Assembly (NCBI GenBank): GCA_945874695.1
Contig: CAMCHP010000023.1
Span: 1 to 39,186, forward strand
From: Chryseobacterium gleum
GTDB lineage: Bacteria > Bacteroidota > Bacteroidia > Flavobacteriales_D > Sanyastnellaceae
DNA: 39,186 nt
Direction of reading: 5' to 3'
Positions within the stretch are counted from its first letter, which is position 1, and every line of letters starts with the position of its first letter. Of this stretch, positions 15,551 to 24,040 are shown piece by piece. The position numbers were made by a program, and so were the translations under genes. Below the pieces are notes generated by a model. It was not told where the DNA came from. It searched no databases and saw only the letters and a list, made by a program, of their open reading frames with translations.

Positions 15551-18415
15551 TTAAGCATCCAACTCGACGGCAAGGTATCGTCCGGTGTGACTTTTCTGAT
15601 TTTTTGACACATCTTCGGGCGTTCCTTCAGTAACAATCGTACCTCCTCCTTGGCCACCTTCAGGCCCAATGTCAATGACATGGTCAGCAACTTTGATGAC
15701 ATCAAGGTTATGCTCAATAACCAAAACTGTATTTCCTTGATCAACCAAACGGTTCAAAACGTCGATCAACATCTGCACGTCTTGGAAATGGAGGCCTGTC
15801 GTTGGTTCATCCAATATGTAAAGGGTATTGCCTGTTCCCCGTCGCGAAAGTTCACTGGCCAGTTTTACCCGTTGTGCTTCGCCGCCTGAAAGGGTAGTGC
15901 TTTGCTGCCCGAGGGTAATGTAACCCAAGCCCACATCGCGCAACGTGGTGGTAATTCGGTGAATCGATGGAATATTCTCAAAAAACGGCACGGCGTCTTC
16001 AATGGTCATGTCGAGTACATCAGCAATTGATTTTCCGCGGTAACGAACCTCGAGCGTTTCCCGATTGTAGCGCTTACCCAAACAGGTTTCACACTCCACA
16101 TAAACGTCGGGCAAGAAATTCATTTCAATTACACGCACACCGCCGCCTTTGCAGGTTTCACATCGACCGCCGCTGACGTTGAATGAAAAGCGTCCCGGCT
16201 TGTAACCTCGAACTTTCGCTTCGGGCAGCCGTGTGTATAAATTGCGAATTTCATTGAAAATTCCTGTATACGTTGCAGGGTTGGAGCGTGGTGTTCGTCC
16301 GATCGGACTTTGGTCGATCTCAATCACTTTATCGATGTTGTCAATCCCAGTTATTTTCTTGTAATCGAGCGCCTTTCGCGTTTCTTCGTAGAAATGATTA
16401 TGCAGAATAGGGTATAGGGTTTGGTTGATCAACGACGATTTCCCGCTTCCTGATACACCGGTTACACAAATGAACTTACCTAAGGGCAATGTGAGGTTAA
16501 CCTGCTGCAGGTTGTGTCCATTTGCTCCGGTCAGGGTTAATTTTTTTCGGTTTCCTTTCCGCCTAATCGGCGGGATGGGGACACGTAATTCGCCTGACAA
16601 ATATTTCGCTGTGACACTATCGCCCGCCAAGTGTTCAGTCGGACTGCCTTGCGCCACGATCCTCCCGCCATGGATGCCAGCACCTGGGCCGATATCAATG
16701 AGATGGTCGCTTTCGAGCATCATATCTTTATCATGCTCAACTACAATCACCGTATTGCCAGCATCACGAAGTGACTTCAGGCTATCGATTAATCGGCGGT
16801 TATCACGCTGGTGCAATCCAATGCTCGGCTCATCGAGAATGTACAACACTCCTACCAATTTACTGCCTATTTGCGTGGCTAAGCGTATCCGTTGAGCCTC
16901 TCCACCTGACAATGTTCGTGCACTCCGATTTAATGTCAAATATTCAAGGCCTACATCGAGCAAAAAGCCAATGCGCGCCCGAATTTCCTTTAAAGATTCC
17001 CTTAAAATGGTCTGTTGTCGCTCGTCGAGGTTATCACCCAAGCCATCGAACCAGAGCTTTAGCCTACCCAAATCCCATTTTACGAGGTTGTTAATGGATT
17101 CACCCCCGATTTTAAAATACTCAACTTCTTTTTTCAAACGTGACCCACTGCAAGTCTCGCATGTCTTTTTATTCATGAACCCCATGGCCCAACGCTTCAA
17201 AGCGGGGTTAGATTCACGCTCAGCAGCACTGGTTACCACACCAACAATGCCTTCGTACTTGATGCTGTAAGTTGGTCTGCCTTTGGGTTGAATTGTGAGT
17301 GCTTCTTCACGGCCATATAACAATTCACCCACCACATGCTCAGGCAAATCGCCCAAGGGGGTTTTGAGATCGAACCCATGCTTTGTAAGCAGTGCTTCAA
17401 TTTGATCAATGGCCCAGCTTTCCTTAACCTCTCCAAGAGGGGCAAGCCCGCCTTGCTTCACACTCTTGCTTGAATCAGGTATGATTTTAGCCAAATCAAC
17501 CTCTGCAACCTCGCCAAGCCCATTGCAGGTGGGGCATGCGCCGTACGGACTGTTGAATGAAAACAAATTGGGTTCGGGCTCTGCATAGCTAATTCCTGAC
17601 GTTGGGCACATCAAGAACCGACTAAAGTGGCGAATGAGTTGGCGATCAGGTTGCATGATCATCATGTGGCCTTTGCCCATTTTCAATGCTGTTTGAATCG
17701 AGTTCAAGAGACGTGCTCGATCAGCGGAATCAACAACGATTCGGTCAATTACAACCTCAATGTCGTGTATTTTATAGCGGTCAACCTTATAATTGGCTTC
17801 CAACTCGACCAATTCTCCATCGACTCGGGCGCGGAGGTAACCTTGCTTCATTACCTGTTCGAAGAGGTCTCGGTAGTGTCCTTTTCTTCCCTTGACTAAT
17901 GGGGCTAACAAGAGCAATTTCTCACCAGCAAACGATGATAGAATTAAATCAACGATTTGGTCATCTGAATAACGCACCATCTTCTCTCCAGTTACTGAAG
18001 AGTAGGCTTCTCCAGCTCGTGCGAACATGAGGCGTATGAAATCATACACCTCAGTAATTGTACCCACGGTTGATCGCGGGTTTTTCGAAATCGTTTTTTG
18101 TTCAATCGCGATTACAGGGCTAAGGCCCGAAATTTTGTCGACATCTGGGCGCTCCATACCGCCGAGAAACTGACGCGCGTAGGCCGAAAAGGTTTCGATA
18201 TATCGCCGCTGGCCTTCTGCATACAACGTATCAAAAGCAAGCGACGATTTACCAGAACCTGACAACCCCGTAATTACAACGAGCTTCTCTCGCGGAATAA
18301 CAACGTCAATGTTTTGTAAGTTGTTCTCCCGGGCGCCAGTAACCCGAATGCAATTGTCTTGAAGTCCGTCGTATGCTTCTTGATCAGGTGCAGTATCAAT
18401 TGAAGATGTTTGCAT
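15551..18415 (-). CDS. uvrA: Excinuclease ABC subunit A
   Basis: This 954-residue UvrA recognises DNA damage in nucleotide excision repair and loads UvrB. It has two ABC ATPase halves. The N-terminal Walker A is GLSGSGKSS (about residue 51) and the second is GVSGSGKSS (about 655). Signature motifs [12 protein letters not shown] and [12 protein letters not shown] are each followed by a Walker B in [12 protein letters not shown] or [12 protein letters not shown]. The zinc sites show CPTCNGLG and CETCSGSR in the first half and CETCKGGG and CETCLGKR in the second, so all metal ligands are present. Length is normal for the family. It lies between nhaC and the LOG gene on the minus strand. No LexA-type operator was recognised. 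Confidence 0.98.
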   Translation of the reverse strand: MQTSSIDTAPDQEAYDGLQDNCIRVTGARENNLQNIDVVIPREKLVVITGLSGSGKSSLAFDTLYAEGQRRYIETFSAYARQFLGGMERPDVDKISGLSPVIAIEQKTISKNPRSTVGTITEVYDFIRLMFARAGEAYSSVTGEKMVRYSDDQIVDLILSSFAGEKLLLLAPLVKGRKGHYRDLFEQVMKQGYLRARVDGELVELEANYKVDRYKIHDIEVVIDRIVVDSADRARLLNSIQTALKMGKGHMMIMQPDRQLIRHFSRFLMCPTSGISYAEPEPNLFSFNSPYGACPTCNGLGEVAEVDLAKIIPDSSKSVKQGGLAPLGEVKESWAIDQIEALLTKHGFDLKTPLGDLPEHVVGELLYGREEALTIQPKGRPTYSIKYEGIVGVVTSAAERESNPALKRWAMGFMNKKTCETCSGSRLKKEVEYFKIGGESINNLVKWDLGRLKLWFDGLGDNLDERQQTILRESLKEIRARIGFLLDVGLEYLTLNRSARTLSGGEAQRIRLATQIGSKLVGVLYILDEPSIGLHQRDNRRLIDSLKSLRDAGNTVIVVEHDKDMMLESDHLIDIGPGAGIHGGRIVAQGSPTEHLAGDSVTAKYLSGELRVPIPPIRRKGNRKKLTLTGANGHNLQQVNLTLPLGKFICVTGVSGSGKSSLINQTLYPILHNHFYEETRKALDYKKITGIDNIDKVIEIDQSPIGRTPRSNPATYTGIFNEIRNLYTRLPEAKVRGYKPGRFSFNVSGGRCETCKGGGVRVIEMNFLPDVYVECETCLGKRYNRETLEVRYRGKSIADVLDMTIEDAVPFFENIPSIHRITTTLRDVGLGYITLGQQSTTLSGGEAQRVKLASELSRRGTGNTLYILDEPTTGLHFQDVQMLIDVLNRLVDQGNTVLVIEHNLDVIKVADHVIDIGPEGGQGGGTIVTEGTPEDVSKNQKSHTGRYLAVELDA

Positions 18416-18476
18416 GCTTTTAGAGTGCCGTATTGGATGGTGAAAACACCTTTCTCGGTGCTATAACCAGAAATTT

Positions 18477-19928
18477 TTATTGGTGTTCAGTCGCCGGAGG
18501 TTCCAAACGCCTAATACGCCACCCCATTATCGCAAAAAGGATGGTCATAAGCGGACTCACAATGTTGAAAATGCAATACGGCGCATACGCAAATGTTGCC
18601 ACCTTAAGCATCGAAGCTTGTGCAACGCCGCAAGTGTTCCATGGAATGAGCACCGAAGTTACTGTACCACTGTCTTCGAGTGTGCGGCTTAAGTTCTCAG
18701 GCGCAAGGTTTTGATCGCGATAGGCCTTCGCAAACATTCTACCAGGAACTACGATGGCCAAATATTGATCGCCAGCCAAAACATTGAACATTACACAAGT
18801 GCCAGTAGTGGCAGCGACCAAACCCGCAGCCGAATTTACCCCACTTAAAATAGCTGATGTAATGCGTTGCAACATGCCCGCAGCAGACATGATGCCACCA
18901 AAGGTGAGAGCACATAAAATCAACCAAATGGTATTCATCATACCTGCCATTCCTTTGGTTGACATGAGATCATTAATAATTGGATCGCCCGTCTCAATTG
19001 CTGTTGCAATAGACATCGCATTGATAATGGTTATGTAGGCCGAGCGTGCAAAGCTGAAGCTACCTCCCGCAAGTTCCGTGATGATTTCAGGTTGAAAGAT
19101 TATCGCAAACACGCCTCCGATCAATGTTCCAATGAATAAGGCCGGCATCGCTGGCATCTTTCGTGCGATCAACACAATTACACCAACGGGCACAAGAAAC
19201 AACCACCAACCAAGGTTAAACTTTGATTCCATCGCAAGCTGCATCTGCTCCACAGAGACTATGCCTTCATTGCGATCGACTATAAATCCAGCGATGAGGA
19301 ATACCAAAAGGGCAACAATCATCGACGGTATCGTTGTAATGGTCATGTACCGAATGTGCGTGAACAAATCAGTTCCGGCAATGGCAGGAGCGAGGTTCGT
19401 CGTATCTGAAAGCGGAGACATTTTGTCGCCGAAGTACGCCCCTGAAATAATAGCTCCTGCAATCCAACCTTCACCAATACCGAGCGTTTGGCCAATCACC
19501 ATTAATGCGACACCAACGGTACCGATTGTACCCCAAGAACTGCCCGTTGCAAGCGAAACAACGGCACACACCACGCAAGCGGCAAAGAGAAACGTACTCG
19601 GGTTGAGTACCTCAAGGCCATAGTAAATCATGGCCGGAATAACTCCCGAAATGAGCCATGTACCTGAAAGTGCCCCGATCAATAAAAGAATTAGGATTGC
19701 CCCCAAGGCCGATTTAATACTCTCTACAATTCCATCATAGAGAACTTCCCATTTCGTGCCACTGGCGACGGCTATACCTGCAGCTACTGCCCCTGCGCAT
19801 AAAAGTGCGATCTGATTAGAACCGTACGACGAATCAGCCCCGAAGTAAATAACATCCAGGCTCAACATGACTAAAAGAACAACAATAGGGATTAGCGCCA
19901 ATAACAGCGACAAAATACGAGATCGCAT
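18477..19928 (-). CDS. nhaC: Na+/H+ antiporter, NhaC family
   Basis: The 483-residue membrane protein has about eleven to twelve hydrophobic segments across its length. The diagnostic NhaC block GAYFGDKMSPLSDTTNLA lies near residues 163-180, preceded by SLATGSSWGTIGTVGVAL. A second repeat-like half follows (AGLVAATTGTCVMFNVLAGDQY, then IPWNTCGVAQ). NhaC proteins exchange cytoplasmic Na+ for external H+, and some relatives exchange organic acids such as malate/lactate, so the exact substrate is open. It starts 66 bases after yajC and ends 61 bases before uvrA, all on the minus strand. Sodium homeostasis would fit a marine or saline habitat, but that is inference. Confidence 0.92.
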   Translation of the reverse strand: MRSRILSLLLALIPIVVLLVMLSLDVIYFGADSSYGSNQIALLCAGAVAAGIAVASGTKWEVLYDGIVESIKSALGAILILLLIGALSGTWLISGVIPAMIYYGLEVLNPSTFLFAACVVCAVVSLATGSSWGTIGTVGVALMVIGQTLGIGEGWIAGAIISGAYFGDKMSPLSDTTNLAPAIAGTDLFTHIRYMTITTIPSMIVALLVFLIAGFIVDRNEGIVSVEQMQLAMESKFNLGWWLFLVPVGVIVLIARKMPAMPALFIGTLIGGVFAIIFQPEIITELAGGSFSFARSAYITIINAMSIATAIETGDPIINDLMSTKGMAGMMNTIWLILCALTFGGIMSAAGMLQRITSAILSGVNSAAGLVAATTGTCVMFNVLAGDQYLAIVVPGRMFAKAYRDQNLAPENLSRTLEDSGTVTSVLIPWNTCGVAQASMLKVATFAYAPYCIFNIVSPLMTILFAIMGWRIRRLEPPATEHQ

Positions 19929-19994
19929 CCGAAAGGGTTTAGGGACGCTAAGTTAAACGAATCGTTGGATTGGTCAACCAAAGCTGACCTCGCC

Positions 19995-20324
19995 TTAATT
20001 CGCGTTCTTCTGCAAATCTTGCTCGTTCACACCTTGGGTAGCAGAAAGCGCTGATTTCTCAACACGCACTTTTCCTTGCTCGATGCTTAACACCACGCTC
20101 GTGTCATCGATCTCTAACACCCGTCCGTGTAAGCCGCCTATTGTAACTACCTTGTCTCCCTTTTGAAGGGCCTCTCTGAATTTCTTAGCCTCTTTCTGAC
20201 GCTTCATTTGCGGACGAATCATGAAGAAGTACATGATTAAGAACATACCCCCGAGGAGGATGAAAAATGACAGTCCGCCACCTTCTTGTGGAACTTGAGC
20301 TTGCAATAGAATTGTTGTAAACAT
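19995..20324 (-). CDS. yajC: Preprotein translocase accessory subunit YajC
   Basis: The 109-residue protein has one transmembrane helix (FFILLGGMFLIMYFFMIRPQ, about residues 20-39), then KRQKEAKKFREALQKGDKVVTIGGLHGRV, the signature of YajC, and a small beta domain. YajC associates with SecDF in the Sec translocon and stimulates protein export. It lies 41 bases after the DUF1573 gene, in the usual Bacteroidota order nusB-DUF1573-yajC. In many relatives coaE follows yajC; here nhaC does. Confidence 0.95.
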   Translation of the reverse strand: MFTTILLQAQVPQEGGGLSFFILLGGMFLIMYFFMIRPQMKRQKEAKKFREALQKGDKVVTIGGLHGRVLEIDDTSVVLSIEQGKVRVEKSALSATQGVNEQDLQKNAN

Positions 20325-20365
20325 GGATGATGTTTTTCTAAGATTATTTCTCGTTTGAATGCAGA

Positions 20366-20827
20366 TTATTCAGGCTGTGCTTGTGCTCCAACCACCTCGC
20401 CTTGGATTTCGATTATATTTCTGGACGGCACGGTATTCGCTAAAACGGTGATCGTCTTCTTTTGAAATCCGGGGCGCTTGCTACTGTCAAATTCGACGGC
20501 AATCGTGCCTTTTTTGCCGGGCTGAATGGGGTCTTTAGGCCAGTCTCGCGCAACGGTGCATCCACAGCTTGCCTCAACCTTGCTAATCACCAAAGGAGCA
20601 TCTCCTGTGTTCTCAAATTCGAAGATGTGCTTAACAACCTCGCCTTCAGCTACTTTTCCAAAGTTAAACACTGCCTCTTCAAATGAAATTCCAGGCTGGT
20701 CACGTGAATCAACAGCATCACCGGCAGTGCCCGGGAAATGAACCATATCGGTAGTGATCGCTTCTGGTTCATTGCTGCAGCTGCTCAATGCGCATGCAAG
20801 GCCAAGCACAATGAAGATGCGCATCAT
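20366..20827 (-). CDS. DUF1573 lipoprotein
   Basis: The 153-residue product starts MMRIFIVLGLACALSSC, where LSSC is a lipobox, so it should be a lipid-anchored envelope protein. The mature domain (about 45-150) is the Ig-like DUF1573 fold. It contains FNFGKVAEGEVVKHIFEF and FENTGDAPLVISKVEASCGCT, the CGCT being the most conserved feature, then PIQPGKKGTI and VEFDS. The biochemical function of DUF1573 is unknown. Its ATG overlaps the nusB stop as ATGA, which implies translational coupling; this placement between nusB and yajC is conserved in Bacteroidota. Confidence 0.92.
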   Translation of the reverse strand: MMRIFIVLGLACALSSCSNEPEAITTDMVHFPGTAGDAVDSRDQPGISFEEAVFNFGKVAEGEVVKHIFEFENTGDAPLVISKVEASCGCTVARDWPKDPIQPGKKGTIAVEFDSSKRPGFQKKTITVLANTVPSRNIIEIQGEVVGAQAQPE

Positions 20828-21774
20828 TGCACGAGCCCCCTTCCAACTTTCTTAATCTGGCCTGATTCTTTCAAGCGATCAAATAACTGATCGAGTACGC
20901 CATTGATGAAACCATTGCTCTTCGGCGTAGAATAGTACTTTGACAGTTCAATGTACTCGTTTAGCGTTACCTTAAGCGGAATCGATTCAAACACCCGTGC
21001 CTCAGCAAGTGCCATCTTCATAAGCACCATATCCATTACAGCGATACGGTCTAGCTCCCAATTTTTAGCCGCTTCGCTAATCATTTGGTCGCTTTCTTCA
21101 CCGAAAGCAAGTGTTTTTCTAAACAAAAGCACAGTGAAGTCGTATTCTTCGGTGTCCTCTTGATTCCACAAATCAAGCAATTCCACGTCATCGTCTTCAT
21201 CCTTGATGAGCTTCAACGTCTTAATAGTCATCGAAGAGACCAAATCGAGGTCATCGTTCCAAAAAATACTCTTCTCTTCAAAAAACTCATGAAGCAACTC
21301 CATATTGATCAAATGCCTTTTGAAGAAACGAAGGAGGTACTCACGATCGTGGTCAAATCCACGTTCTTCGCTTTCCATATATTCCTTGTAATCGTCGGAT
21401 GTGATGAGCTCTTTAAATACCTTCTTAATTAAATCGCGCTGATCAGCCCAACTTACGCCTGATTTATCAATGGCTTTCTTGAGATTCTTGCTGTTTACCA
21501 ACTTGCGAATGATGCGGTTGGTAACGAACTTCGTATTTGGATGAAGATCTTCATGCGTAGGAAGCTGCTTGTTTCTTCCGGCCTCGATGCGTTCAATCGC
21601 GGCACCTTGCATCTCAACGATCAAGGTCAATAGATAAAGATACATCTCGTGCATCTTCTCGATAGAGAAAAACAACGCTTTCTCCGATTTGCCTGCTTCT
21701 CCTGAACCCTCGGTATAGTGAGCGTACAAGTTTTGCATGATTTTAATCCGGAGATGCCTTCTGTTTAGGAGCAT
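20824..21774 (-). CDS. nusB: Transcription antitermination factor NusB (long Bacteroidota form)
   Basis: The product has 316 residues, about twice the length of E. coli NusB. The N-terminal MLLNRRHLRIKIMQNLYAHY is the NusB arginine-rich start. A long helical insertion of about 150 residues follows, then the C-terminal half of the fold (WELDRIAVMDMVLMKMALAE, about residues 236-255, and IPLKVTLNEYIELSKYYSTPKS with FINGVLDQL). The long form is standard in the phylum. NusB with S10 binds boxA RNA and prevents premature termination in rRNA operons. It is the first gene of the nusB-DUF1573-yajC operon, and its stop overlaps the next start (ATGA). Confidence 0.93.
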   Translation of the reverse strand: MLLNRRHLRIKIMQNLYAHYTEGSGEAGKSEKALFFSIEKMHEMYLYLLTLIVEMQGAAIERIEAGRNKQLPTHEDLHPNTKFVTNRIIRKLVNSKNLKKAIDKSGVSWADQRDLIKKVFKELITSDDYKEYMESEERGFDHDREYLLRFFKRHLINMELLHEFFEEKSIFWNDDLDLVSSMTIKTLKLIKDEDDDVELLDLWNQEDTEEYDFTVLLFRKTLAFGEESDQMISEAAKNWELDRIAVMDMVLMKMALAEARVFESIPLKVTLNEYIELSKYYSTPKSNGFINGVLDQLFDRLKESGQIKKVGRGLVQ

Positions 21775-21797
21775 GTTTTCGTTCTTAGTGGTGGAGA

Positions 21798-21805
21798 TAA
21801 ATATA
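21798..21805 (-). promoter_or_regulatory. Possible -7 box for nusB
   Basis: On the minus strand TATATTTA, one mismatch from TAnnTTTG, lies 23 bases before the nusB ATG in the short gap after leucine dehydrogenase. No -33 TTG at proper spacing was seen. Confidence 0.3.
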
Positions 21806-21819
21806 GTCGTTTTACGTCG

Positions 21820-22917
21820 TTATCGCGTGGTTCGAATGCCAGCAATAGCCGCAACACGCGCTTCAGCCATTTGATTAGCAACCTTGAAGGTAGGCTGATT
21901 GCTGCTTGCCGAGCGTTGCAAGACCTCGCGTGTGGTATTGTAAATATTTTCAGCTTGACTTAAAGCCGCATCGCGATTGTATCCGATTACTTCCCAATAG
22001 CAGTTGATGATACCGCCGGCATTGACCAAATAATCAGGTGCATACAAAATACCCTTTTCCATGACGGCTATGCCATGTTTGTGCTCATCAGCCAATTGGT
22101 TATTCGCGGCGCCACAAATAATGCTGCACTTTAAACGATTCAAAGTGTCATCATTCACTGTTGCACCCAAAGCACAAGGAGCATAAATGTCCATGTCAAT
22201 GTCATAAACCAACTCTGGCGCAACAACCGCAACGCCAAATGCATCAACAACTCGCTTAATGTTGTCAGCAAAGATATCGCTCACAGTTACTTTCGCGCCT
22301 TCTTTCACAAGGTGCTCAACCAAATGGCGACCTACGTTGCCCACACCCTGAACAACAACTTTCTTACCGTTTAAACTATCAGAACCCCATTGCTCCTGCG
22401 CAGAAGCCTTCATGGCCATGTAAACACCGTATGCTGTTACTGGAGAGGGGTCTCCTGAACCTCCCACATACTCGGGCAAACCTGCGACGTGGTTGGTTTC
22501 CATTTTCACCCACTCGATGTCGCGTGTGGTAATACCAACATCTTCAGCTGTAATGTACTTACCTCCCAAACTGTTTACAAACTTGCCAAAGCGGCGAAAA
22601 AGCGCCTCTGATTTCTGGGTACGGCTATCACCGATAATCACAGCCTTGCCACCACCTAGATTCAACCCCGCCAATGAACTCTTATACGTCATTCCACGAG
22701 AAAGGCGAAGAACGTCGGTTAAGGCCTCGGCCTCTGTTGCATAGTTCCACATGCGCGTGCCACCAAGACTTGGCCCTAGGGTTGTGTTGTGAACAGCTAT
22801 AATGGCTTTAAGACCAGTCGCGCGATCTTGACAGAACAAGATTTGTTCGTGATCGAGCTTTTGCATTTGGGCAATCACATCGTGCGCTGCACCTGCTTCA
22901 GTGAGATGTACATCCAT
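21820..22917 (-). CDS. ldh: Leucine dehydrogenase (Glu/Leu/Phe/Val dehydrogenase family)
   Basis: From ATG at 22917 the protein has 365 residues (MDVHLTEAGAAHDVIAQ), the normal size. An in-frame ATG at 23019 would add 34 residues that cover the divergent promoter region and overlap the opposite gene, so it is rejected. Substrate and catalytic motifs are GPSLGGTRMWNY (about 48-59), K79 in GMTYKSSLAG and K91 in LGGGKAVIIG, matching the two essential lysines of leucine dehydrogenase. The NAD domain shows VVVQGVGNVGRHL. The enzyme oxidatively deaminates leucine, valine and isoleucine to 2-oxo acids, feeding branched-chain catabolism or primers for iso-fatty acids. It is transcribed divergently from the DUF4249 gene. 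Confidence 0.93.
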   Translation of the reverse strand: MDVHLTEAGAAHDVIAQMQKLDHEQILFCQDRATGLKAIIAVHNTTLGPSLGGTRMWNYATEAEALTDVLRLSRGMTYKSSLAGLNLGGGKAVIIGDSRTQKSEALFRRFGKFVNSLGGKYITAEDVGITTRDIEWVKMETNHVAGLPEYVGGSGDPSPVTAYGVYMAMKASAQEQWGSDSLNGKKVVVQGVGNVGRHLVEHLVKEGAKVTVSDIFADNIKRVVDAFGVAVVAPELVYDIDMDIYAPCALGATVNDDTLNRLKCSIICGAANNQLADEHKHGIAVMEKGILYAPDYLVNAGGIINCYWEVIGYNRDAALSQAENIYNTTREVLQRSASSNQPTFKVANQMAEARVAAIAGIRTTR

Positions 22918-22955
22918 TGTTAATGCTACAAGTTGTGGTAACGTTAACCACGCGG

Positions 22956-22963
22956 CAAAAGTA
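22956..22963 (-). promoter_or_regulatory. -7 box for leucine dehydrogenase
   Basis: On the minus strand TACTTTTG is an exact TAnnTTTG match, 38 bases before ATG 22917. No TTG lies at the usual -33 distance. It is arranged back to back with the promoter of the DUF4249 gene. Confidence 0.5.
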
Positions 22964-22969
22964 CAGTTT

Positions 22970-23003
22970 TTTGTAAATCGCCCCGATGTGAGTCTTATCT
23001 TTG
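22970..23003 (+). promoter_or_regulatory. Promoter of the DUF4249 gene, adjoining the start codon
   Basis: TTTG at 22970-22973 and an exact TATCTTTG at 22996-23003 are 22 bases apart. Only four bases separate the -7 box from ATG 23008, so transcription should begin at or within a base or two of the start codon, giving a leaderless mRNA. Confidence 0.6.
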
Positions 23004-23007
23004 TACC

Positions 23008-24003
23008 ATGAAGTTTCACAATTTTCTCTCATTTGTTTCCATTGCACTGATTGTCTATGTATTGACAGGCTGTGAGAAAGAAATTACAGTTGATTTACCA
23101 ACAGTCCCTCGTCAAATCGTAGTCGAAGGTTCAATCGAGCAAGGCCAACCCCCAATCGTGATCCTTTCTTGGTCGCAAGGCTATTTTGACCCGATTGATT
23201 TAGCCGCCCTAACCTCAAATTTCATTCGTGACGCGCGGGTGTACGTGAGCAATGGCAACCTTGAAGTAGAACTCGACGAAATTTGCTCGGCAACTCTTCC
23301 TGAAGAACTGTTACCCTTGATCGCAGAGCTTACAGGACTCAACGCTGAAGAACTCGCCGCCCTTGATTTATGCATTTATACATCGTTCAATCAAGCAATT
23401 TGGGGCGAGATAAACCGGAGTTACGCACTCCGCGTTGAGTATGAAGACAACGTACTGACGGCATTGACTAAAATCAATACGCCCATCGCCCTTGACAGTG
23501 TTTGGTTCGACATTCCAGGCAATCCAAGTCCCGAAGATTCACTCGGTTTTGCTTATGCTAGGCTGTCTGATCCAGATACCTTAGGCAATGCATACCGTTG
23601 GTTCGCACGTCGCATCAACCGTTACCCCGCTTGGAGTCAACACGCCGGTGAAGTGAAAGACGCCCAGTTTATCGCTCCACTTGGAAGTGCCAGTGACGAC
23701 GCATTTTTTAACGGCCTTAACTTTGAATTTGCCTACTTCCGCGGTGCACCAGCCAATTCGTTAAAAGAAGATGACACCAACGATGAACGCGGCTTCTTTA
23801 AAGTGGGAGATACTATCGCAATTCGAGGAACAGTAATCGATCGCGCAGCTTTACGATTTATTCTTGCTTTCGAAGACCAAGTGGCCAGTTCAGGCTCACC
23901 CTTTGCATCTCCTGCGAATATCCCTTCAAATGTAAATGGTGGATTAGGCGCCTGGATCGGATATGGCGCGATTTATGATACTATAATATGTGTACAGCCG
24001 TAA
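23008..24003 (+). CDS. DUF4249 lipoprotein
   Basis: This 331-residue predicted lipoprotein has a signal peptide ending in the lipobox LTGC (residues 19-22), followed by EKEITVDLP and QIVVEGSIEQG, the typical N-terminus of DUF4249. Later features are INTPIALDSVWF, YRWFARRINR and FKVGDTIAIRG. DUF4249 proteins usually sit directly downstream of a TonB-dependent receptor with a carboxypeptidase-like N-terminal domain and are thought to be surface partners of it. Here no receptor is adjacent: upstream is divergent leucine dehydrogenase and downstream a DUF4139 gene. The function is therefore open. Confidence 0.85.
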   Translation: MKFHNFLSFVSIALIVYVLTGCEKEITVDLPTVPRQIVVEGSIEQGQPPIVILSWSQGYFDPIDLAALTSNFIRDARVYVSNGNLEVELDEICSATLPEELLPLIAELTGLNAEELAALDLCIYTSFNQAIWGEINRSYALRVEYEDNVLTALTKINTPIALDSVWFDIPGNPSPEDSLGFAYARLSDPDTLGNAYRWFARRINRYPAWSQHAGEVKDAQFIAPLGSASDDAFFNGLNFEFAYFRGAPANSLKEDDTNDERGFFKVGDTIAIRGTVIDRAALRFILAFEDQVASSGSPFASPANIPSNVNGGLGAWIGYGAIYDTIICVQP

Positions 24004-24040
24004 ATTCACCGTATAATCGTTGTCTCTAAACCACTCTTTT

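Noticed and set aside
22918-23019. N-terminal extension of leucine dehydrogenase by 34 residues
   Set aside because: It would cover both divergent promoter boxes and the start of the opposite gene, and family members begin near ATG 22917.
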